Positions 43,101 to 51,431 of a stretch of DNA of 64,000 nt are shown here, in pieces. This DNA comes from Multivorans sp965232105 (lineage in GTDB: Bacteria > Acidobacteriota > Thermoanaerobaculia > Multivoradales > Multivoraceae): assembly GCA_965232105.1 (NCBI GenBank), contig OZ246956.1, positions 744,001-808,000 on the forward strand. The letters run 5' to 3'. The position numbers and the translations under genes are program-made. Below the pieces are notes generated by a model. That model searched no databases and had not been told where the DNA came from. It was given only the letters and a program-made list of their open reading frames with translations. Position 1 is the stretch's first letter; every line of letters starts with the position of its first letter.

Positions 43101-43598
43101 CAGCAGGTAATCGGCGCCGCCGGAGGCCAGACCCAGCGCCTGGGTGAAGTAGTCGTCGCGCAGTTGCTCGAAGGTGACGCCGCCGGTGACCGAGATCGCC
43201 TTCGTCGTCGGCCCCATCGAGCCGCAGACGAAGCGCCCGGGTCCGGCTTCGGCGCAGGCCTGCCGCGCCAGTTCGGCGGCGCGCCGGTTCAGCTCGAGCG
43301 CGCGCTCCCGCAGGCCGTACTCGGCGAGCACGAGAGGCGTGCCGCCGAAGGTGTTCGTCTCCACGATGTCGGCGCCGGCTTCGAGGTAGGAGCGGTGGAC
43401 GTCGAGCACGACATCGGGCCGGGTCGCCACCAGGATCTCGTTGCAGCCCTCGAGCTCCTCGCCGCCAAAGTCAGCCGGGCCCAGGTTCGCCGCCTGGAAT
43501 GCGGTGCCGGTCGCCCCGTCGAGGACCAGGATGCGACGCTCGAGGGCCTGGAGCAGGGCGCGCTCGCGGGTGGCGCGGTCCTGCGGCGGTGTGTTCAC
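40119..43598 (-). CDS. metH: Cobalamin-dependent methionine synthase
   Basis: At 1159 residues it is complete. The homocysteine-binding domain ends in LVGGCCGTTAAHIE with its zinc cysteines. The folate domain has VGERTNVLGSRKFKRLI and DICLQDPERDEVDDMERF. The cobalamin cap and binding domain shows VKGDVHDIGKNLVDIILTNNG with the Asp-x-His-x-x-Gly ligand motif. The C-terminal activation domain (PPEMTPRERLAAKYRGKRYSFGYPACPD) binds AdoMet. It transfers a methyl group from methyltetrahydrofolate to homocysteine. I looked for a cobalamin riboswitch in the 136 bases upstream and did not find one. Confidence 0.97.
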   Translation of the reverse strand: MNTPPQDRATRERALLQALERRILVLDGATGTAFQAANLGPADFGGEELEGCNEILVATRPDVVLDVHRSYLEAGADIVETNTFGGTPLVLAEYGLRERALELNRRAAELARQACAEAGPGRFVCGSMGPTTKAISVTGGVTFEQLRDDYFTQALGLASGGADYLLLETCQDTRNVKAGLIGIERAFEQLGWRLPVAVSVTIETMGTMLGGQEIEALAASLLHRDRRDLLYVGLNCATGPDQMFDHLRALSEICRTRVACVPNAGLPDEDGLYTQTPEDFRAVFSRFLDHGWLNLVGGCCGTTAAHIETFSDLVRGSAPRQPPDHGRCLVSGLDAAELTEDNRPLLVGERTNVLGSRKFKRLIREGEYEAAAEVGRAQVKNGAQVVDICLQDPERDEVDDMERFLERLVRRVKAPLMIDSTDHEVMARALTWCQGRSILNSINLEDGTERFEQVVPLAREFGCAVIVGLIDEQGMAVSTDRKLEVAKRSYDLLTSRWGLEPQDIWWDPLVFPCGTGDEAYLGSAAATIEGVRAVREAFPGTRTILGISNVSFGLPLAGREVLNAVFLYRCTLAGLDAAIVNTQGLARYAEIPVAERVLADALLDLRPGNVEAGQRAVEAFTAAFRERKGWQERAPRELLPLPERLARSVVEGSKEGLRADLDAALADPRWPDPLDIINGPLMAGMAEVGRLFNDNELIVAEVLQSAEVMKAAVDHLEPHMERMEGMTRGRIILATVKGDVHDIGKNLVDIILTNNGFEVVNLGIKVPSEQLIQAARKHEPDVIGLSGLLVKSAQQMVATAGDFAAAGIATDLVVGGAALTRRFTHGRIAPEYGGVCTYAGDAMSGLDLIERLCDKGRRGALLEEVESLRERDAAAFRARTRARAVPATERRSSTVRTDVRAPRPPHLERRAERFDLDEVWPHLNLQMLYAKHLGLKGSVERLREAGDRKLRKVEAVIEELKDFARGEMAVHGVWRFFPARAAGNRLTLLEPGEGDAKKVAAEWRLPRQPREDGLCLADYVLPAGDHVALFVVTAGAGVRDASERFKREGEYLKSHAYAALALETAEAAAELLHQRLRAELGFPDPPEMTPRERLAAKYRGKRYSFGYPACPDLAGQRQLFKALEPADVGVELTEGDMMDPEATVSALVFHHPDARYFGV

Positions 43599-43662
43599 TT
43601 CGTTGGTTCCGGTGGCTGGTCGGTCTGCCGGAATGGGACGCTAGCAGCGGGGGAGAATGGTC

Positions 43663-43709
43663 GCCGCTTCGCGGCGCGTTTCTTTCCGGAAAGCCGGCCG
43701 GAAGGCCGG
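43663..43709. terminator. Two stem-loops between metH and the VanZ-like gene
   Basis: cgccgc-ttc-gcggcg near 43663-43677 and gccggcc-ggaa-ggccggc near 43692-43709 are consecutive GC hairpins in the 136-base gap. They follow the VanZ-like gene on the minus strand and precede metH; probably terminator or REP-like. Confidence 0.5.
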
Positions 43710-43734
43710 CGCACCCAGTGGGCGACGGTGCTTC

Positions 43735-44100
43735 CTATCGCGGCAGTCGCGGCCAGACACGGGTAGCGACCAAGGCACCGAAGGCGACGCCGATCGCATC
43801 GGCGGCCAGATCCGTCCACTCTCCCGCCCGGTAGCCGAGCAGCATCTGGCAGAGCTCGATCGCGCCGCCATAGGCCACCGCGCCCAGCGCCGCCAGAAGC
43901 ACGCCGCGGACCCGGCCGGCGCGGGCCGGCTGCCGGCACCAGACCCACGCCAACCCCGCGAAGAGAACCGCGTGGACGATCTTGTCCCAGGGCAGTTCCG
44001 CGGCCGCCCGGCGAGCATCGCCTCCGAGCAGACCCGCGAGCCACCGCAGGCCGCCCTCCAGCGTGTCGGCGAAGGCGGACGCCGGCAGGAGCAGGAACAA
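43735..44100 (-). CDS. VanZ-like family membrane protein
   Basis: A small membrane protein of about 121 residues. Motifs fit the VanZ-like family: LPWDKIVHAVLFAGLAWVWC, then VAYGGAIELCQMLLGYRAGEWTDLAADAIGVAFGALV, with the EL-Q and D-DLxADxxG pattern. Role unknown; VanZ itself gives low-level teicoplanin resistance. The start is uncertain: the annotated start is a TTG, and the frame continues upstream through another hydrophobic run (WFSVGVAGAVALFLLL) without ATG or GTG. It follows the sulfate-activation gene by about 67 bases. Confidence 0.72.
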   Translation of the reverse strand: MFLLLPASAFADTLEGGLRWLAGLLGGDARRAAAELPWDKIVHAVLFAGLAWVWCRQPARAGRVRGVLLAALGAVAYGGAIELCQMLLGYRAGEWTDLAADAIGVAFGALVATRVWPRLPR

Positions 44101-44167
44101 CGCGACAGCACCGGCGACGCCAACCGAGAACCATCGCCACCTGAGCGCGAAGCGCCGCGGAGGGGAA

Positions 44168-45889
44168 TCAGCGCGGTCCGACGAACCCCTCCTTCTCGAG
44201 GTGGAGGATGACCTGCTGCGCAGCCTCCTCAGCGGTGATGTCCGTCGTGTCGATCATCAGGTCCGGGTTCTCCGGCACTTCATAGGGGTCCGAGATGCCG
44301 GTGAACGAGTCGATCAGCCCGGCCCTGGCCTTGGCGTAGAGACCCTTGACGTCGCGTTCCTCGCACACCTCGAGCGGCGTCGCGACGTGGACCAGGATGT
44401 AGCCGCCAACATCCTCGATCATCTCGCGCACGTCCTGGCGGACGCTCTCGTAGGGAGCGATCGGCGCGCAGATGGCAACACCGCCGTTCTTCGTGATCTC
44501 GGAAGCGACGAACCCGATCCGCCGGATGTTGATGTCGCGGTGTTCCCGGGAGAACCCGAGTTCCGACGACAGGTTGGTCCGCACGATGTCGCCGTCGAGC
44601 AGGGTCACCGGACGGCCGCCGGCTTCCAGAAACTTGACCAGGAGGACGTTCGCGATCGTCGACTTGCCGGCGCCGGAAAGGCCGGTGAAGAACACCGTGA
44701 ACCCCTGGTTGCTGCGCGCCGGATGGCTGAGGCGCAGCTCCCGGGCCACCTCCGGGAAGGTGAACCACTCCGGGATCGGCAGACCGCGTCGCAGCCGGCG
44801 GCGGAGGTCGCTGCCCGAGATCGACAGGGTCCGCTCTCCTTCCTTCACGGCGTCCACCGGCTCGTAGGAGTCGCGGTCAGGGGCGTAGACCATCATCCGG
44901 AAAGGGACCATCTTCACGCCGAGTTCAGCCTCGTGCTCGACCATCAGCTCCTGCGCGTCGTAGGGGCCGTAGAAAGGCTGGCCGGAGGAGTCGACCCCGG
45001 GGCCCGCATGGTCGCGGCCGACGATCAGGTGGGTGCAACCGTAGTTCTTGCGGATCAGGGCGTGCCAGAGCGCCTCGCGCGGTCCCGCCATGCGCATGGC
45101 GAGCGGCAGGAGCGCGAGTTCCGCCGTGTGGCGCGGGTAGTGGGCCAGAATCCGGCGGTAGCAGCGGACCCGCGTGTAGTGATCCAGATCGCCCGGCTTC
45201 GTCATGCCGACGACCGGGTGGATCAGCAGGTTCGCCTCCAGTTCCCGGGCCGCACGCAGGGTCAGCTCGAAGTGCGCCCGGTGCATCGGGTTGCGGGTCT
45301 GGAATGCCACCGCCGTCTTCCAACCGAGTTGCGCGAAGCGGCGGTGCAACTGCTCCGGCGTCTTCCGCAGGCCCGGGAAGTCGTAGTGCTTCGGCAGTTG
45401 GACTCCCTCGATCCTGCCCCCCACGGATACGGTGTTTGTCCGCTGGTAGAGATGGGCCACGCCGGGGTGGGCCTGGTCGAGGGTTCCGTAGACGAGCTCC
45501 GCTTCCTTGCGGCGGTCGTGCTCCCGGATGTCATCCACCGTGAGCACGGCCAGCATCAGCCCTTCGGGATCGCGCAGGACCAGCTTCGAACCCGTTTGCA
45601 GGCCGCCGGCCGCTTCCGCCGTGACGTCGAGCGTGATCGGAATCGGCCACAGCGCCCCCGAGGGCAGGCGCATCGTTTCGCACACGCTGTCGAACGCGGC
45701 CCGGTTCATGAACCCGTCGAGCGGCGCGAACCCTCCGCAGAGAAGCAGCTCCAGATCGCAGATCTGGCGAGGCGTCAGCGTCCACGAGGGCCACTCGCGC
45801 GATCCCTCCCGCAGTTCGGTCAGGCGTTGGGGTGCGGCGATCAGCGGCTGCGGCGAGCCGCCACGCCGCGCCACCTGCGGCTCGGTCAT
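44168..45889 (-). CDS. Bifunctional sulfate adenylyltransferase/adenylylsulfate kinase
   Basis: This 574-residue fusion has an N-terminal PUA-like and ATP-sulfurylase part with QTRNPMHRAHFEL (the HxxH catalytic motif), then GRDHAGPGVD. The C-terminal APS kinase part has VFFTGLSGAGKSTIANVL (P-loop), LLDGDIVR and DINIRRIGFVASEITKNGG. It makes APS and then PAPS from sulfate and ATP. PAPS could feed assimilation or sulfotransferases. The ATG at 45887-45889 with GGAG ahead is preferred over an in-frame upstream extension. Such single-chain Sat-CysC proteins occur in several bacterial phyla. Confidence 0.94.
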   Translation of the reverse strand: MTEPQVARRGGSPQPLIAAPQRLTELREGSREWPSWTLTPRQICDLELLLCGGFAPLDGFMNRAAFDSVCETMRLPSGALWPIPITLDVTAEAAGGLQTGSKLVLRDPEGLMLAVLTVDDIREHDRRKEAELVYGTLDQAHPGVAHLYQRTNTVSVGGRIEGVQLPKHYDFPGLRKTPEQLHRRFAQLGWKTAVAFQTRNPMHRAHFELTLRAARELEANLLIHPVVGMTKPGDLDHYTRVRCYRRILAHYPRHTAELALLPLAMRMAGPREALWHALIRKNYGCTHLIVGRDHAGPGVDSSGQPFYGPYDAQELMVEHEAELGVKMVPFRMMVYAPDRDSYEPVDAVKEGERTLSISGSDLRRRLRRGLPIPEWFTFPEVARELRLSHPARSNQGFTVFFTGLSGAGKSTIANVLLVKFLEAGGRPVTLLDGDIVRTNLSSELGFSREHRDINIRRIGFVASEITKNGGVAICAPIAPYESVRQDVREMIEDVGGYILVHVATPLEVCEERDVKGLYAKARAGLIDSFTGISDPYEVPENPDLMIDTTDITAEEAAQQVILHLEKEGFVGPR

Positions 45890-45993
45890 TATCTGCTCCG
45901 TCGACGTGGTCGTAGTGCGGCCCAGCAGAGCCGGCCGGGGCGGCACTCTAGCAGGCCGTTGGGCGAGTAGCATCGGCGCCCTGAGGAGGAACC

Positions 45994-47544
45994 ATGGTCT
46001 GGGAACGAGAGATCGAGGAGCTGAGGCGACGCCGCGAGTTCGCCCAACAGATGGGCGGCGAAGCCGGCATCGCGGAGCAGCACCGTCGCGGCAAGCTGAC
46101 GATCCGGGAACGTATCGAGCTGCTGACCGACAAGGGCTCGTTCCAGGAGATCGGCGAACTCGCCGGCGTGGCCACCTATGACGGCAACGAGCTCGAGGAC
46201 GTACGACCCTCGAACAGGGTCATCGGGCTCGCCCGCCTGGCTGACCGCAAGGTGGTTCTCAACGGCGGCGACTTCACCGTGCGCGGCGGCGCCTCCGACG
46301 CGTCGATAGGCGACAAGAGCGGCCACGCGCAGAAGCTGGCGCTCGGCTGGCGCCTGCCGTACGTGCGGCTCCTCGACTCCACCGGCGGCAGCGTGAAGAC
46401 CTTCGAGAAGATCGGACGGACCTACATCCCGACCAACCCCGCTACGCCGGGCATCGAGGACCTGCTGTCCCGGGTGCCGGTCGTGGCCGGCGTGCTGGGT
46501 TCAGTGGCCGGGCTGCCCGCGGTGGAGGCTTGCCTCGCCCACTTCAACGTGATGGTCAGGGGAACCAGCCAGGTGTTTCCGGGCGGGCCTCCCGTCGTCA
46601 AGGCCGCGCTCGGCATCGACATCACGAAGGAAGATCTCGGCGACGAGCGCACGCAGGTGTTCGGCAGCGGCGTGATCGACAATCTCGCCGACTCCGAGGA
46701 AGACGCGTTCGCGATGCTCAAGCAGTTCCTGAGCTACCTGCCCGACAACGTCTGGCAAATGCCGCCGCGCGGCGACACGCACGACGACCCGGGGCGCCGC
46801 GAGCCGTCGCTACTCTCCGCCATTCCCCGCGAGAAGAACAAGGCCTACGACCCGAGAGCTGTCCTCGACGCGGTTCTCGACCGCGACTCGTTCTTCGAGA
46901 TCACGCCGCACTACGGGCGCTCCCGGATCGTCGGACTCGCCCGCGTCAACGGCTATCCGGTCGGCACGATGATCAACAACCCGAGCTACCTCGGCGGCTC
47001 GATGAACGTAGCCGCCGGCACGAAGGTGATCCGCTTCCTTCAGCTATGCGACACCTTCCATCTGCCGATGGTCTACTTCGCCGACGAGCCCGGATTCATG
47101 GTCGGCCCCGAGCAGCAGCGCCAGGGGATCGTCCGCGCCGGGGCGAAAATGCTCTGCGCGACGCTCAGGACGCGCATGCCGTGGCTCACAATCATCATCC
47201 GGCAGCTCTACGGCGTCGCCGGCCAGTGCCACGACCGCCCGAGCGGCATGTTCCGGCGCGTGGCCTGGCCGTCCGGCCACTGGGGCTCGATGCACATCTC
47301 AGGCGGCGTGACCGCCGCCTACCGGCGCATCATCCGGGAGTCAGACGACCCCGCGGCCAAGCAAAAGGAGATCGAGGACCGCCTCGAGGCCCTGGCGTCG
47401 CCGTTTCGCACCGCCGAAGCGTTCAACATCGAGGAGATCATCGATCCCCGCGAGACCCGGCCGATGGTCTGCGACTTCATCGACACCGCCCAGGGGGTTC
47501 TGGAGACCCAGCTCGGACCCGGGCCGACGCCCTACATGCCGTAG
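45994..47544 (+). CDS. Acyl-CoA carboxylase beta subunit (carboxyltransferase)
   Basis: At 516 residues this is a complete carboxyltransferase of the propionyl-CoA, methylcrotonyl-CoA or acetyl-CoA type. Motifs: GKLTIRERIELLTDKGSFQEIG, RVIGLARLADRKVVLNGGDFTVRGGA, GPPVVKAALG and FADEPGFMVGPEQQ. GAGGAGGAA lies six bases before the ATG. Substrate cannot be fixed by sight. A propionyl-CoA role would fit with meaB and the epimerase at 3 kb. The biotin-carrying alpha subunit is not in this window. Divergent from the sulfate-activation gene. Confidence 0.9.
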   Translation: MVWEREIEELRRRREFAQQMGGEAGIAEQHRRGKLTIRERIELLTDKGSFQEIGELAGVATYDGNELEDVRPSNRVIGLARLADRKVVLNGGDFTVRGGASDASIGDKSGHAQKLALGWRLPYVRLLDSTGGSVKTFEKIGRTYIPTNPATPGIEDLLSRVPVVAGVLGSVAGLPAVEACLAHFNVMVRGTSQVFPGGPPVVKAALGIDITKEDLGDERTQVFGSGVIDNLADSEEDAFAMLKQFLSYLPDNVWQMPPRGDTHDDPGRREPSLLSAIPREKNKAYDPRAVLDAVLDRDSFFEITPHYGRSRIVGLARVNGYPVGTMINNPSYLGGSMNVAAGTKVIRFLQLCDTFHLPMVYFADEPGFMVGPEQQRQGIVRAGAKMLCATLRTRMPWLTIIIRQLYGVAGQCHDRPSGMFRRVAWPSGHWGSMHISGGVTAAYRRIIRESDDPAAKQKEIEDRLEALASPFRTAEAFNIEEIIDPRETRPMVCDFIDTAQGVLETQLGPGPTPYMP

Positions 47545-47552
47545 GTGAGGAC

Positions 47553-49103
47553 TCAGACGTCCGGATGGCGCAAGTGCCAGTCCGTGGCCTGCTCGTAGGC
47601 GTGGGCGAGACGGCAGAGCGCCCCTTCGCTCAGGTCGCGGCCGACGAGCTGCAGGCTGTGCGGCGCACCCGCCGCCGAGAAGCCGCACGGCACGGAGATG
47701 GTCGGCGTGCCGGCGAAGTCGGCCGGCGCGGCGAAGAGCTGCATGCTGCCGAGCGGCGGGTCGAAGCTCTCGGAGACCTCCGCTATCGCCTCCCCGAACG
47801 CCGCGACGGTGTCGTATCCCATCGCGTCCGTCATCGGAAACGCGGTCACGTTGGACGGGCAGACAAGCGCGTCGACGGTGGAGAGCATCGCCTCGAATCG
47901 CCCGGTGAACGCCGCGCGGCGTTCGGTCGCCGCGGCGTACATCTCGTCGCTCACCTGCGAACCGAAGTCCAGGAAGTCCCGGAAGTACGGCCCGTAGTCT
48001 TCGGCGCGGCCGGGGTACGTCGCGGCGTGGGCCCGGACTGCCTCGTAGGAGCACAGGGGCCACCAATCCTCGAACGGCGCCGCCGGCATCTCGACCTCCG
48101 ACACCTCGGCGCCCAGGCCCGCCAGAACCCGCAGCGCCTCCTCGACGGCGGCGGCAACCGCGGGGTCGACGCCTTCCGAGGCATACCGCCGGTCGAACCC
48201 GAGCCGCATCCCGGCGATGTTCCCGTCGAGCGCCGGCAGGATGGCGGACATCGGCGCCTCGAGAGAGGTCGGGTCGTTCCCATCGGCGCCGGCGATCGCC
48301 TCGAGCACGATCGCGGCGTCGGCGACGCTCCGCGTCATCGGCCCGATGTGGTCGAGCGACCCGGCGAGCTCGAGCACGCCGTAGCGGCTGACCCGCCCCC
48401 AGGTCGGCTTCAGGCCGACGATGCCGCACTGGGCCGACGGGAACCGGATCGATCCGCCGGTGTCCGACCCGAGGGAACCGAAGCAGAGTCCGGCTGCGGT
48501 CGCCACTCCCGAGCCGCTCGACGAGACGCCGGTCCACAGGTTCTCGTCCCACGGGTTGACCGGGATGTCGAAGTCCGGGTGGTAGCCGGCCATCGCGCCC
48601 TCGGTCAGGTTCAGCTTGCCCAGGAGAACAGCGCCCGCATCGGCCAGTCTCCCGACCACCGTGGCGTCGAACTCGGGTACGAAGTCGGCGAGGACCGGGA
48701 GAGCGCCCATCGTGCGCACGCCCTTCGTGTAGCAGAGGTCCTTGACCGCGATCGGGACACCGTGGAGGGGCCCGCGGTAGAGCCCGCCCTCGATCTCCGC
48801 CTCGGCCGCGCGCGCCGCGGCCAGCGCCTGGTCCGCCATCACGGTCGCGTAGCTCTTGAGCCGGCCGTCGACCGCGGCGATCCGGTCGAGCATCGTCTCC
48901 GTCAGGGTGACCGGCGACAGCTCGCGGGTTTCGATCAGCCTCGCGACATCGCGCAGGCTCATGTAGTGGACCTCTTCGTCGGGCATCGGTGCTCCTTCGG
49001 ACGGCGCTCCCGTGGTCGCTTCATCCGCGCCGCAGCCCGCGAGGAACGGTCCGGCCGCGCCGGCCCCGACGAGTCCCAGCGCCGCGCGGCGTGTCAACTT
49101 CAT
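47553..49103 (-). CDS. Exported amidase-signature lipoprotein
   Basis: A 516-residue amidase. The N-terminus (KLTRRAALGLVGAGAAGPFLAGCG) looks like a twin-arginine signal ending in a lipoprotein Cys, so it is exported folded and anchored. The Ser-cisSer-Lys triad is visible: Lys in GVPIAVKDLCYTKGVRT, Ser in SSGSGVATAAG and SDTGGSIRFPS. Substrate specificity is not predictable from sequence. The ATG at 49101-49103 overlaps the stop of gmd (ATGA), so it belongs to the ribBA-gmd-amidase chain. Confidence 0.9.
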   Translation of the reverse strand: MKLTRRAALGLVGAGAAGPFLAGCGADEATTGAPSEGAPMPDEEVHYMSLRDVARLIETRELSPVTLTETMLDRIAAVDGRLKSYATVMADQALAAARAAEAEIEGGLYRGPLHGVPIAVKDLCYTKGVRTMGALPVLADFVPEFDATVVGRLADAGAVLLGKLNLTEGAMAGYHPDFDIPVNPWDENLWTGVSSSGSGVATAAGLCFGSLGSDTGGSIRFPSAQCGIVGLKPTWGRVSRYGVLELAGSLDHIGPMTRSVADAAIVLEAIAGADGNDPTSLEAPMSAILPALDGNIAGMRLGFDRRYASEGVDPAVAAAVEEALRVLAGLGAEVSEVEMPAAPFEDWWPLCSYEAVRAHAATYPGRAEDYGPYFRDFLDFGSQVSDEMYAAATERRAAFTGRFEAMLSTVDALVCPSNVTAFPMTDAMGYDTVAAFGEAIAEVSESFDPPLGSMQLFAAPADFAGTPTISVPCGFSAAGAPHSLQLVGRDLSEGALCRLAHAYEQATDWHLRHPDV

Positions 49104-50158
49104 CCGGCCGCCAGACCGACCGCTTCGAGTTCCGCGTCGACCATCATCTCGACGAGCCGCCGGAACGTGACCTTGGGACTCCATCCCAGACGCTCCCGCG
49201 CCAGGCTCGCATCGCCGCAGAGCGCGTCGACCTCGGCCTTGCGGAAGAACCGGGGGTCGACCGCGACCAGCACGCGCCCGTCTTCGGCCACGCCCTGCTC
49301 GTCCACCCCCGAACCGCGCCAGCTCAGCGGCAGCCCGGCATGGGCGAAGGCGATCTCGCAGAACTCCCGGACGCTGCGCGTGTCGCCGGTCGCGATCACG
49401 TAGTCCTCCGGCTGCTCCACGCGCAGCATCAACCGCATCGCTTCTGTGTACTCGCCGGCGAAGCCCCAGTCGCGCCGCGAGGACAGATTGCCAAGGTGGA
49501 CCCGCTCCTGCAGACCCGCCCGGATGCGCGCCGCGGCCAGCGCGATCTTGCGGGTGACGAAGTTCTCGCCCCGGCGAGGCGACTCGTGGTTGAACAGGAT
49601 CCCGTTGACCGCGAACAGGCCGTAGGCCTCGCGGTAGTTGCGCGTGATGTGGAAGCCGTAGGCCTTCGCCGCGGCATACGGGCTGCGCGGATAGAACCGG
49701 GTCGTTTCGTTCTGTGGCGACTCGACCACCAGCCCGTAAAGCTCGGAGGAGGAGGCCTGGTAGAAGCGCGCCCGGGGACAGTGCCGGCGCATCGCCTCCA
49801 GCAGTCGCAGCACACCGAGGCCCGTGACCTGCCCGGTCGCCGCCGGCAGTTCGAAGGAGACCTGGACATGGGACTGCGCGCCGAGGTTGTAGATCTCGTC
49901 GGGCTGGACCGTCGCCATCGCGCGGTCGAGCGACGACGCATCGGCGAGATCGCCGGCGATCAGGCGAAGCCGGGGCTCCGACTCGTCGTTCCCCTCCAGC
50001 AGGTGGTCGATCCAGCGCGTATTGCCCGGCTGGGACGCCGGGCGCGCCAGACCCCAGACGTCCCAACCTTCGCCGAGCAACTGTTCCGCAAGGTAGGAGC
50101 CGTCCTGGCCGGTCACTCCCGTGACCAGCGCCCGAGGCCTGGAACTGCCGGCGCTCAT
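49100..50158 (-). CDS. gmd: GDP-mannose 4,6-dehydratase
   Basis: This 352-residue extended SDR enzyme shows ALVTGVTGQDGSYLAE (nucleotide site), YNLGAQSHVQVSFE, QASSSELYG, the catalytic SPYAAAKAYGFHI (Tyr/Lys), NFVTRKIALAAARI and LGNLSSRRDWGFAGEYTEAM. It converts GDP-mannose to GDP-4-keto-6-deoxymannose for fucose, rhamnose or perosamine in surface polysaccharide. The next expected enzyme is not adjacent. It overlaps ribBA upstream and the amidase gene downstream by four bases each. Confidence 0.95.
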   Translation of the reverse strand: MSAGSSRPRALVTGVTGQDGSYLAEQLLGEGWDVWGLARPASQPGNTRWIDHLLEGNDESEPRLRLIAGDLADASSLDRAMATVQPDEIYNLGAQSHVQVSFELPAATGQVTGLGVLRLLEAMRRHCPRARFYQASSSELYGLVVESPQNETTRFYPRSPYAAAKAYGFHITRNYREAYGLFAVNGILFNHESPRRGENFVTRKIALAAARIRAGLQERVHLGNLSSRRDWGFAGEYTEAMRLMLRVEQPEDYVIATGDTRSVREFCEIAFAHAGLPLSWRGSGVDEQGVAEDGRVLVAVDPRFFRKAEVDALCGDASLARERLGWSPKVTFRRLVEMMVDAELEAVGLAAG

Positions 50159-51381
50159 ACCAACTGAAGCAGGTGGCCCATCTTCTCGCGCTTGGCCCGG
50201 AGGTACTCGCGATTCGACTCGTTCGGCTCCACCTCGATCGCCACCCGATCCACGATCTCCAGGCCGTAACCGGAGAGCGCGATGTACTTGTGCGGGTTGT
50301 TCGTCATCAGCCGCATCCGCCGGACACCGAGGTCGCGCAGGATCTGGGCGCCGATGCCGTAGTCGCGCTGGTCGGCCCGGAACCCCAGCTTGTGGTTCGC
50401 CTCGACGGTGTCGTGCCCCTGTTCCTGCAACTCGTAGGCCCGGAGCTTGTTGAACAGGCCGATGCCCCTGCCTTCCTGCAGCAGGTAGAGCAGAACCCCG
50501 GTCCCCTCGGCCCCGATCTTGGCCAGCGCCTGGTAGAGCTGAATGCCGCAGTCGCAACGCTCGGAGTGGAACACGTCGCCGGTCAAACACTGGCTGTGGA
50601 CGCGCACCAGAATGTCCTCGTCCGGCGTCGGCTCGCCCATCACCAGGGCGACGTGCTCTTCGCCCGTCAGCTCCGCCCGGTAGGCGTACGCCTTCATGTC
50701 GCCGTACGGGGTGGGCAACGTCGGCGAGGCGACCCTCTCGACCAGGCTCTCGTTGCTCAGCCGGTAGCGGATGAGGTCCGAGACCGTGATCATCGGCAGA
50801 TCGTGGGTCCGGCTGTACTTCACCAGGTCGGGCACCCGCGCCATCGTGCCGTCGTCGTTCATGATCTCGCAGATCACGCCGGCCGGCTTCAGCCCCGCCA
50901 GCGTCGCCAGGTCCACGGACGCTTCGGTCTGGCCGGCCCGCTTGAGGACGCCGCCCTTCTTGGCCCGTAGCGGAAACACATGACCGGGCCGCAGCAGATC
51001 CTGAGGGCCCGTGTCCGGATCGATCGCGGTCTCGATCGTCGCCGCGCGGTCCGCCGCCGAGATCCCCGTCGTCACCTTGCCCCGGGCCTCGATCGAGACG
51101 GTGAAGGCGGTCTCGAACGGCGACGTGTTGTCCCGCACCATGAGCGGGAGGTCGAGTTCGTCGCAACGGTCCTCGGTCATCGCGAGGCAGATCAGGCCGC
51201 GGCCATTCGTCGCCATGAAGTTGATCGCTTCGGGCGTCACCTTGTCGGCGGCGATCGCCAGGTCACCCTCGTTCTCCCGATCCTCGTCGTCCACGATGAT
51301 CACCTGGCCGCCTTCCCGAAAGACAGCCACGGCCTCCTCGATCGGCGTGAACACAGTCGCGTCGCGGTCAGGTTTGGACAT
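50155..51381 (-). CDS. ribBA: Bifunctional 3,4-dihydroxy-2-butanone-4-phosphate synthase/GTP cyclohydrolase II
   Basis: At 408 residues it has both halves. RibB motifs: IIVDDEDRENEGDLAIAAD, NGRGLICLAM and GHVFPLRAKKGGVLKRAGQTEASVDLA. RibA motifs: VRVHSQCLTGDVFHSERCDCG with zinc-binding Cys residues, and LLQEGRGIGLFNKL. These are the two entry steps of riboflavin synthesis. The other rib genes are elsewhere. The gap to the upstream nadK gene is too short (50 bases) for an FMN riboswitch. Confidence 0.97.
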   Translation of the reverse strand: MSKPDRDATVFTPIEEAVAVFREGGQVIIVDDEDRENEGDLAIAADKVTPEAINFMATNGRGLICLAMTEDRCDELDLPLMVRDNTSPFETAFTVSIEARGKVTTGISAADRAATIETAIDPDTGPQDLLRPGHVFPLRAKKGGVLKRAGQTEASVDLATLAGLKPAGVICEIMNDDGTMARVPDLVKYSRTHDLPMITVSDLIRYRLSNESLVERVASPTLPTPYGDMKAYAYRAELTGEEHVALVMGEPTPDEDILVRVHSQCLTGDVFHSERCDCGIQLYQALAKIGAEGTGVLLYLLQEGRGIGLFNKLRAYELQEQGHDTVEANHKLGFRADQRDYGIGAQILRDLGVRRMRLMTNNPHKYIALSGYGLEIVDRVAIEVEPNESNREYLRAKREKMGHLLQLV

Positions 51382-51431
51382 GGCGGGATCGTAGCAGCGA
51401 CAGGCGGCGCGGGGGACGAACGACGACCGAC

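Noticed and set aside
43599..43734. Cobalamin riboswitch before metH
   Set aside because: The gap is only 136 bases, mostly two hairpins, and lacks the B12-box context; a passing gcccactg-like string is not enough.
40380..43766. Very long plus-strand frame opposite metH
   Set aside because: It is an antisense shadow created by GC-biased third positions of metH; its translation is low complexity without any domain.
51382..51431. FMN riboswitch before ribBA
   Set aside because: Only 50 bases separate ribBA from nadK, too short for the structure, and no conserved FMN motif appears.
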